Assembly (NCBI GenBank): GCA_021648425.1
Contig: JAKISV010000087.1
Span: forward strand, 1 to 11,364
Direction of reading: 5' to 3'
Source of the DNA: Rhizobiaceae bacterium
Lineage (GTDB): Bacteria; Pseudomonadota; Alphaproteobacteria; Rhizobiales; Rhizobiaceae
Length of the DNA stretch: 11,364 nt
Numbering within the stretch: position 1 is the first letter of the stretch; each line of letters starts with the position of its first letter. The position numbers were made by a program, and so were the translations under genes. This document shows positions 6,525 through 11,364 of this stretch, piece after piece. The notes below the pieces were generated by a model, which searched no databases, was not told where the DNA came from, and saw nothing but the letters and a program-made list of their open reading frames with translations.

Positions 6525-8338
6525 TGTGCTGCCTCCTTCAGACCCGAACCGGGTTTGGCGCTATAACCACGCGGTGTATAAACCCACCGGCGACCATCAC
6601 CGGTTTCAACAGTTTTGGTATTGCTCGACCCAACCACCACCACAGTCAGCATATCAACGTCTTCGACATTTAATTCGGCCAGGGGAACAATTCGAATTTT
6701 TTCACCCTCGCGCCCCAGATTGGTGGCTAATATTACCGGCGTATCCGCTGGACGATATTCTAGTAACCTGTCGCGAGCGTACGCCAGTTGGGTGCGACGT
6801 CTTTTTGAAACCGGATTATAAAACGCAATGACAAAATCACCTTGTGCAGCCGCCTCAACACGGCGTTGAATATCCTCCCAGGGCGTCAGCAAATCAGACA
6901 GTGATATCGTACAAAAATCATGACCAAGCGGCGCACCCGCTCGCGCTGCCGCTGCTTGCAGGGCAGAAATTCCAGGTGAAATTTCAATGGCAATACGCCG
7001 GGCACCGTCACTCAAACCACCATCAGCCAGAAGTTCAAACACCAATGTTGCCATCGCATAAATTCCCGCATCACCTGAACATACCAGCGCCACGTTTTTG
7101 CCTGTTCCAGCCAGCTCCATCGCATGACGTACCCGGTCTTCTTCACGTCCCAAATCAAAATCATGACGTGTTTTACCGCCCGAAATACCAGCAATCAGGT
7201 CAAGATAAAGCGAATAGCCAACCAACTCGCTTGAGGCCTCAATCATCGCGGAAACCTGCGGCGAACGCCACTCTTCGCTGCCCGGACCGATGCCAACAAC
7301 AAATAGCTTCCCACGTGCACGTCCAAGCGTACCCCAATCAACAAGACCAGCAGCCCTTCCCAATGCACAAGTCACCCGTTGGGATTTATGCTTATCAACC
7401 ACAAGTTCCCCATCCACACCACAAGCAGCAAGTACCGCACCCTCCGCCACACCGTGACAACCAACTTCAGCAAAAACAATATCCGAAGGATTTTTCAGTC
7501 GAGCAGCCTGCGCTTCCAGTTGTTTCGCATCAAAAAACCGCGCTTCAACACCAAAATACTCTGCTACCGCATGAATAGCGCTCTCATCAGCCTTCACATC
7601 TATTGAACAAACCGCCGCGATTGATTGGGGTGCAACACCGCTTTTTGCCAGAACATCCCTTGCCAGACCAATTGCCTCTTCACCGCCTACCCCGCGTTCG
7701 CACCCCATGCCCAACACGTGATTTTGCGGATGATAAACCAGCTCCAGCGGCCCTGGTTCAACGACACTTTCGCCAACGGTTAGCCGAACCTTTCCGTTAG
7801 CCTCAAATGGAATTGTGCTGTTATCAAGCCATGGCGCAACGCCAGTCAGTTTAGCAGTTGCACCAGCCACCAACTCAGCCATCACTGCCTTTGCGTTTTG
7901 CTCATTGGCCAGAATATAACCCACCGGCGGTTCATCCAGCGCCACGCCAAAACGCAAATCCCCCGCCGTGGTAATTGCCGCGTTGACCCCAAGTCCATCG
8001 GCTATTTTTCGCGCCAGTTCATTGGCTCCGCGATGCCCGCCCAACAATGGCACTACTTGTTTTCCATCCTCGGAAATAATAATTACCGGCGGCTCTTTTT
8101 TCTTGTCTCCCAGCACCGGCGCAAGTAATCGTATCACCGCGCCTGCTGCCATAATAGCGACGATTGGCTGCCCATCGTTAAACAATGCCTGCAAGTGCAC
8201 TCCCAAATCATCAAACATTACCGATGCCAGTTTCGAGCGTTTTTTTGCGCCTTCAATTTTCCCGCCAGTAATATCAGCCAGCTTCATCGCCAATTCAAAC
8301 GGCACATCGTTCAACAAAATAATATGAGGTTTTTTCAT
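6521..8338 (-). CDS. cobJ: CbiG-CobJ (CbiH) fusion: cobalt-precorrin-5A hydrolase and precorrin-3B C17-methyltransferase
   Basis: This 605 aa protein joins two corrin-ring enzymes. Residues 1 to about 335 are CbiG, which opens the delta-lactone of cobalt-precorrin-5A and releases acetaldehyde. It shows AAGAVIRLLAP (64-74), LLGGHRGANELARKIA (98-113), GMGCERG (210-216) and EVGCHGVAEGAVL (291-303). Residues from about 343 to 605 are CobJ/CbiH, the SAM-dependent C17-methyltransferase that also drives ring contraction. It shows FVVGIGPG (346-353), CSGDAGIYAMA (420-430), ISPGISALQAAAARAGAP (453-470), SLSDLLTPW (479-487) and FYNPVSKRR (506-514). Both halves look complete. Similar fusions are known in other alphaproteobacteria. 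The ATG lies in an ATGA overlap with cobI and has GGAGG seven bases upstream. The two activities are not consecutive, since CbiF acts between them, and cobM/cbiF is the very next gene. Confidence 0.94.
   Translation of the reverse strand: MKKPHIILLNDVPFELAMKLADITGGKIEGAKKRSKLASVMFDDLGVHLQALFNDGQPIVAIMAAGAVIRLLAPVLGDKKKEPPVIIISEDGKQVVPLLGGHRGANELARKIADGLGVNAAITTAGDLRFGVALDEPPVGYILANEQNAKAVMAELVAGATAKLTGVAPWLDNSTIPFEANGKVRLTVGESVVEPGPLELVYHPQNHVLGMGCERGVGGEEAIGLARDVLAKSGVAPQSIAAVCSIDVKADESAIHAVAEYFGVEARFFDAKQLEAQAARLKNPSDIVFAEVGCHGVAEGAVLAACGVDGELVVDKHKSQRVTCALGRAAGLVDWGTLGRARGKLFVVGIGPGSEEWRSPQVSAMIEASSELVGYSLYLDLIAGISGGKTRHDFDLGREEDRVRHAMELAGTGKNVALVCSGDAGIYAMATLVFELLADGGLSDGARRIAIEISPGISALQAAAARAGAPLGHDFCTISLSDLLTPWEDIQRRVEAAAQGDFVIAFYNPVSKRRRTQLAYARDRLLEYRPADTPVILATNLGREGEKIRIVPLAELNVEDVDMLTVVVVGSSNTKTVETGDGRRWVYTPRGYSAKPGSGLKEAAQ
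6532..6538 (-). promoter_or_regulatory. Strong Shine-Dalgarno sequence of cobM, supporting its GTG start
   Basis: On the minus strand AAGGAGG lies seven bases before the GTG at 6524, inside the last codons of cbiG-cobJ. It supports GTG initiation and independent ribosome loading in addition to coupling. Confidence 0.65.
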
Positions 8339-9069
8339 TGCGCCACCTCCAGTGCCGGCAGTTCTTTAATCCAGTCTTCCGCACCTTTATAAATCAGAAT
8401 AATCGAAAAATACGGCACTTCATCAACACTGACATCGCCAAGCGCCATGATTTTTTCATTCTCCAGACTGACGCGCTCCAGATAACCCGCTGAGCTGGTC
8501 AGCCCCGCCTTTTCAATCAGTGCACAAATTCGCCCGAAATGCCGTCCCACTTTAATAAATGCAATCGCCTCCCCCATCTCCAGCCGCCGGTAAATTGCAT
8601 CATCATCCAGTGGTGCAGGTATAACTGTCAGCACATCATTGCGCGCTGCAATCGGGCGTTTAAGCGCTGCAGCAGACGCCATCAGCGAGGATACACCCGG
8701 CACAATTTCGACATCATAATCACCCGCCAGACGCTCAAACAGATACATGAACGAACCATAAAAAAACGGATCACCCTCGCACAAAACTACCACATCATCC
8801 CCCGCATCCAGATGGCCTGCAATGCGCCCTGCTGCTTCATCATAAACCCCGCGCGCCGGGAACCGGCTGGTTTTCATCGGAATAACAATCGGGATTTCCA
8901 CCTGTTCGCTTCGCAAATATTGCGCCGCAATCGCGCGGGCAAAACTGATGCCATCATCGGGAGCGGGATAGGCAACGATATTGCACTCGCGCAATAGCCG
9001 ATGGGCTTTCAGCGTCATCAGTTCCGGGTCGCCAGGCCCAACGCCAACGCCGTATAATTTCCCGCTCAT
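8335..9069 (-). CDS. cobI: CobI/CbiL, (cobalt-)precorrin-2 C20-methyltransferase
   Basis: This SAM-dependent methyltransferase methylates C20 of (cobalt-)precorrin-2, the first methylation specific to the corrin branch. The 244 aa product starts with the typical SGKLYGVGVGPGDPELMTLK (residues 2-21), followed by YPAPDDG (34-40), CEGDPFFYGSFMYL (97-110), VPGVSSLMASAA (123-134) and KVGRHF (173-178). I prefer the ATG at 9069: it forms the same ATGA overlap (with the cobL stop) seen at other junctions and has GGAG eight bases upstream. A GTG at 9084 would add five unconserved residues. Whether it prefers the cobalt-bound (CbiL) or metal-free (CobI) substrate cannot be read from the motifs; the operon suggests cobalt-bound. 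Confidence 0.94.
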   Translation of the reverse strand: MSGKLYGVGVGPGDPELMTLKAHRLLRECNIVAYPAPDDGISFARAIAAQYLRSEQVEIPIVIPMKTSRFPARGVYDEAAGRIAGHLDAGDDVVVLCEGDPFFYGSFMYLFERLAGDYDVEIVPGVSSLMASAAALKRPIAARNDVLTVIPAPLDDDAIYRRLEMGEAIAFIKVGRHFGRICALIEKAGLTSSAGYLERVSLENEKIMALGDVSVDEVPYFSIILIYKGAEDWIKELPALEVAQ

Positions 9070-10280
9070 GATGTGTTCTCCCACGGTTTAACTATCGACC
9101 ACTGGGTCACGGCCATGGCGCATTTCCAACTGTGAAGTGACCCAAGCGGCTCAGCGCTCTGGACCCCGATACGCTGCAACTCACCACCCAGGTTTTCAAA
9201 TGCTGCCAGCAAAATGGCCTCACCCTCCAGTGTCACGCAATTTGCCACCAGCCGCCCGTTTGGCTTTAACAGCCCAAAACAATAATCAATCACCCGTTGG
9301 CTGATACCGCCACCGATAAATACCGCATCAGGGTTCTTGAGGCCTTCGAGCGCATCAGGAGCCACACCGTCAATCAATTTCAGTGCCGGTGTCCCAAGTG
9401 CCAAAGCATTTTTCGCGGCTAAATCCCGCCTCTCACTGCGTGGCTCAATGCCAATTGCCCGCGCTTCATTTGCAGCACGCATCCATTCGATTGCCACCGA
9501 ACCGCAACCAATGCCGATATCCCACAATAATTCGCCGCGTTGCGGTGCAAGTTTTGCCAGAGTAACTGCCCTCACCGCACGTTTGGTAATCATGCCATCA
9601 TGAAAAAACGCATCATCAGGCAATCCCGTTTTTGGCAACACACGCGCATCAGGTCCAGCCACACACTCCACCGCCAGCGTATGCAAATCCGGCACTTCAT
9701 GAGCCCAGTCATTTGCCAACCCCTCAAAGCGCTTTTCTTCACTGCCCCCCATGGCCGCCAATACGCTCATCGGCGAATTATCATAACCATGAGCGCAGAG
9801 CAGGTTGGCAATTGTTTTTGGTGAAGTGGCATCCTTTGTTAAAATCAGCAGCTTTACCCCCGGTGACAGTTTTGAAACAATCTGCTCATGGGGCCGTCCA
9901 TGCACTGTCAGCGTTTCCACATCCGGCAGCGACCAGCCCATGCGACAGGCCGCAAGCTGAAAGGCAGATAATTGTGGGTGATAGTGAATTTCCGCAGGAT
10001 CAATCGCCCGCCCGATACGCGCGCCCACTGAATACCAGAGCGGATCGCCCGACACCAAAACTACAACCCGCCGCCCTTTGAACGAACGTATCTTTTCAAT
10101 CATCGCATCAAAGGGTGAAGGCCAGGACACCCGCTGCGCTTTTACGCCCGGTGAAAGCTTGTGATGACGCTCGCCGCCAATGATTACCTCAGCATTTTCA
10201 ACCAGCGCTCTGGCTGCCGCAGATAAACCCGCCATGCCATCTTCGCCAATGCCGATAATATCAAGCCATGGTGTTGTCAT
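9066..10280 (-). CDS. cobL: CobL (CbiE-CbiT fusion), precorrin-6B C5,15-methyltransferase, decarboxylating
   Basis: CobL methylates C5 and C15 of (cobalt-)precorrin-6B and removes the C12 acetate carboxylate. The 404 aa protein has an N-terminal CbiE domain, about residues 5-210, with IGIGEDGMAGLSAAAR (9-24), GGERHH (35-40), LVSGDPLWYSVGA (75-87) and VHGRPH (126-131). A C-terminal CbiT domain follows, about 220-404, with DAFFHDGMITKRAVRA (223-238), the Rossmann SAM motif WDIGIGCGSVAIEW (253-266), IGIEP (276-280) and FIGGG (321-325). The ATG overlaps the cobH stop (ATGA) with GGAGG nine bases upstream. The fused form is usual in alphaproteobacteria, whereas classical anaerobic operons keep cbiE and cbiT separate. 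Confidence 0.95.
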   Translation of the reverse strand: MTTPWLDIIGIGEDGMAGLSAAARALVENAEVIIGGERHHKLSPGVKAQRVSWPSPFDAMIEKIRSFKGRRVVVLVSGDPLWYSVGARIGRAIDPAEIHYHPQLSAFQLAACRMGWSLPDVETLTVHGRPHEQIVSKLSPGVKLLILTKDATSPKTIANLLCAHGYDNSPMSVLAAMGGSEEKRFEGLANDWAHEVPDLHTLAVECVAGPDARVLPKTGLPDDAFFHDGMITKRAVRAVTLAKLAPQRGELLWDIGIGCGSVAIEWMRAANEARAIGIEPRSERRDLAAKNALALGTPALKLIDGVAPDALEGLKNPDAVFIGGGISQRVIDYCFGLLKPNGRLVANCVTLEGEAILLAAFENLGGELQRIGVQSAEPLGSLHSWKCAMAVTQWSIVKPWENTS

Positions 10281-10906
10281 GATGTTAAACCTCCAGCCAA
10301 CCCGTTCACTGCCGCCGCCGCAATCGCCGAACCGCCACGCCTGCCGCGCACGGTGATATAGGGGATATCACCTGCATGTTCAATCAACGCTTCCTTGCTC
10401 TCCACCGCACCGACAAAACCCACCGGACACCCGATGATGAGCGCCGGAGGTTCAAGCCCCTCCCCCAACATCTCCAGCAGATGAAACAGCGCGGTTGGAG
10501 CATTGCCAATGGCGATAATGCTACCCGGAATTTGTTCGCGTAATATTGCCATGCCACCGGCGCTGCGCGTGGTTTGGTGTGTATCAGCAAAATGCGTTGC
10601 CGCCTCGCTGCCCACCTCACAAACAAGTTTATTACCCGCCCCAAGCCTGCGCGCAATAATCCCTCGCCGCACCATTTCCACATCGCAAATTACTGTCGCA
10701 CTCCCATCAAGCGCATTTTTACCCGCTTTTATTGCACCGGGCGAAATCACCACATCTTCCGCCAGATCAACCATGCCACAGGCATGAATAAGCCGCACAA
10801 CAAGTTCGCGCTCATCGACAGCAAATCGCGACAACTGCGCCTCTGCAACAATGGTTTCAAACGACTGGCGATAAATCTCCGTCGGCATTTTTTCGTAAGG
10901 ATACAC
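10277..10906 (-). CDS. cobH: CobH/CbiC, (cobalt-)precorrin-8X methylmutase
   Basis: This enzyme moves the methyl group from C11 to C12 of (cobalt-)precorrin-8X, giving (cob/hydrogeno)byrinate. The 209 aa product is family-sized. The catalytic histidine is His41 in RLIHACGMVDL (residues 38-48). Other signatures are DVEMVRRGI (75-83), TRSAGGMA (112-119), GNAPTALFHLLEM (133-145) and GCPVGFVGAVESKE (158-171). The GTG at 10906 is chosen because the residues it adds (YPYEK...EIYRQSF) resemble the conserved N-terminus of CobH (Y-Y-R...IYERSF) and it sits two bases after the cbiX stop. ATG at 10888 is the alternative. A weak purine-rich AGAAG stretch precedes it, so coupling to cbiX is likely. Confidence 0.95.
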   Translation of the reverse strand: MYPYEKMPTEIYRQSFETIVAEAQLSRFAVDERELVVRLIHACGMVDLAEDVVISPGAIKAGKNALDGSATVICDVEMVRRGIIARRLGAGNKLVCEVGSEAATHFADTHQTTRSAGGMAILREQIPGSIIAIGNAPTALFHLLEMLGEGLEPPALIIGCPVGFVGAVESKEALIEHAGDIPYITVRGRRGGSAIAAAAVNGLAGGLTS

Positions 10907-10908
10907 GG

Positions 10909-11364
10909 TTATTTCTTCTTCATCGTCACCGGCCCAAGCGGATGGTCAGCGTGGGGATAGGGCGGATGATGGTGAGAATGGGTATGACCGTCTTCGTGGT
11001 CGTGCGAATGCTCATGCGTATGAAGCGGCGTCCATGGCAAGCCATGCTCCTTACAAAATTCCTCCTCACGGCACGAAGCATCGCAATCACCGTTACACGG
11101 GCAATTTTCCAGCCCGCCGCCGATGCCCTCCACATGGTGGTGATGGCTTTCCTGCGCCATGCCAATATCAGCTTCAAACCCCAAAACCTGCTCGCGATAT
11201 TTGCACATCTGGCAGTTCATCACCGCCGCCCCTTCGCTGGCTTCAATCACCCTTTGGGCAAACGTATCAATCACCAGTTCATGGTCATTGAGATAACCAG
11301 CCTGTATAAATTCAATGTCCGGGTTTTGCCCGGCCACCACATCGCTATAAGAATAAATCCGCTT
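10909..11364 (-). CDS. cbiX: CbiX-type sirohydrochlorin cobaltochelatase (C-terminal part)
   Basis: The gene starts right of the window; 151 codons and a TAA stop are seen. CbiX inserts Co2+ into sirohydrochlorin, the defining first step of the cobalt-early route. The visible part has AGYLNDHELVIDTFAQRV (visible residues 22-39) and MNCQMCKYR (49-57), the M-x-C-x-x-C motif that in long CbiX proteins contributes to a redox [4Fe-4S] centre. QESHHHHVEG (71-80) follows. A Cys-rich block with five cysteines spaced C-x-C-x3-C-x3-C-x5-C (88-104) comes next, then a tail with twelve histidines between residues 115 and 141. Bacillus megaterium CbiX also has a His-rich region; the added Cys block I cannot place in a known domain. 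It leads the leftward operon, two bases before cobH. The frame is open to the window edge, so the GTG at 11340 is not the true start. Confidence 0.9.
   Translation of the reverse strand, partial: KRIYSYSDVVAGQNPDIEFIQAGYLNDHELVIDTFAQRVIEASEGAAVMNCQMCKYREQVLGFEADIGMAQESHHHHVEGIGGGLENCPCNGDCDASCREEEFCKEHGLPWTPLHTHEHSHDHEDGHTHSHHHPPYPHADHPLGPVTMKKK

Noticed and set aside
6844..7578. A 244-codon open frame on the plus strand inside cbiG-cobJ
   Set aside because: It is antisense to a conserved fusion gene. Its translation is rich in Pro, Gln and His with no recognisable motif.
10942..11022. His-rich stretch read as a zinc transporter or metallochaperone (CobW/HypB-like)
   Set aside because: There is no GTPase motif or membrane segment in the visible part. 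The flanking AGYLNDHELVIDTF and MNCQMCKYR segments identify CbiX.

Overview
The window is almost wall-to-wall cobalamin (vitamin B12) biosynthesis. It holds thirteen genes, two of them cut by the window ends, and only about 69 bases are not protein-coding. I infer an alphaproteobacterium from the CbiG-CobJ and CbiE-CbiT (CobL) fusions, the short CobB/CbiA (433 aa), the cobT-cobS-phosphatase block and the CbiX type. I cannot name the genus. Base composition looks uniform and no mobile DNA, RNA gene or CRISPR array is visible.

Layout. 2-1589 (+): cobT (3' end only), cobS and a CobC-like phosphatase, which build and attach the lower ligand (nucleotide loop assembly). 1578-3850 (-): cobB/cbiA then cbiB, giving a,c-amidation of the corrin ring and attachment of the aminopropanol arm. 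3916-5758 (+): cbiD and cobK/cbiJ. 5739-11364 (-): cbiX (5' end outside), cobH/cbiC, cobL/cbiET, cobI/cbiL, a cbiG-cobJ(cbiH) fusion and cobM/cbiF, transcribed from the right edge leftward.

How the genes work together. The window encodes every recognised step of the cobalt-early (oxygen-independent) route from sirohydrochlorin to cob(II)yrinate a,c-diamide: CbiX, CbiL, CbiH, CbiF, CbiG, CbiD, CbiJ, CbiE/T, CbiC, CbiA. CbiB, CobS, CobT and a phosphatase serve later steps. The oxygen-dependent markers CobG, CobZ, CobF and CobN are not seen here. Also not seen are uroporphyrinogen methyltransferase, cobyric acid synthase (CobQ/CbiP), adenosyltransferase, the CobU/CobP kinase and BluB; these must lie elsewhere or be absent.

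Organisation. Genes within each operon are joined by short start/stop overlaps (mostly ATGA or GTGA), suggesting translational coupling. The two convergent junctions overlap in coding sequence by 12 and 20 bases. The only real intergenic gap is 65 bases, at 3851-3915 between cobB and cbiD. It probably carries divergent promoters and is too short for a cobalamin riboswitch. The system itself is known; the interest lies in its completeness, its compactness, a possible leaderless cbiD transcript, and a Cys-rich block plus His-rich tail in CbiX.
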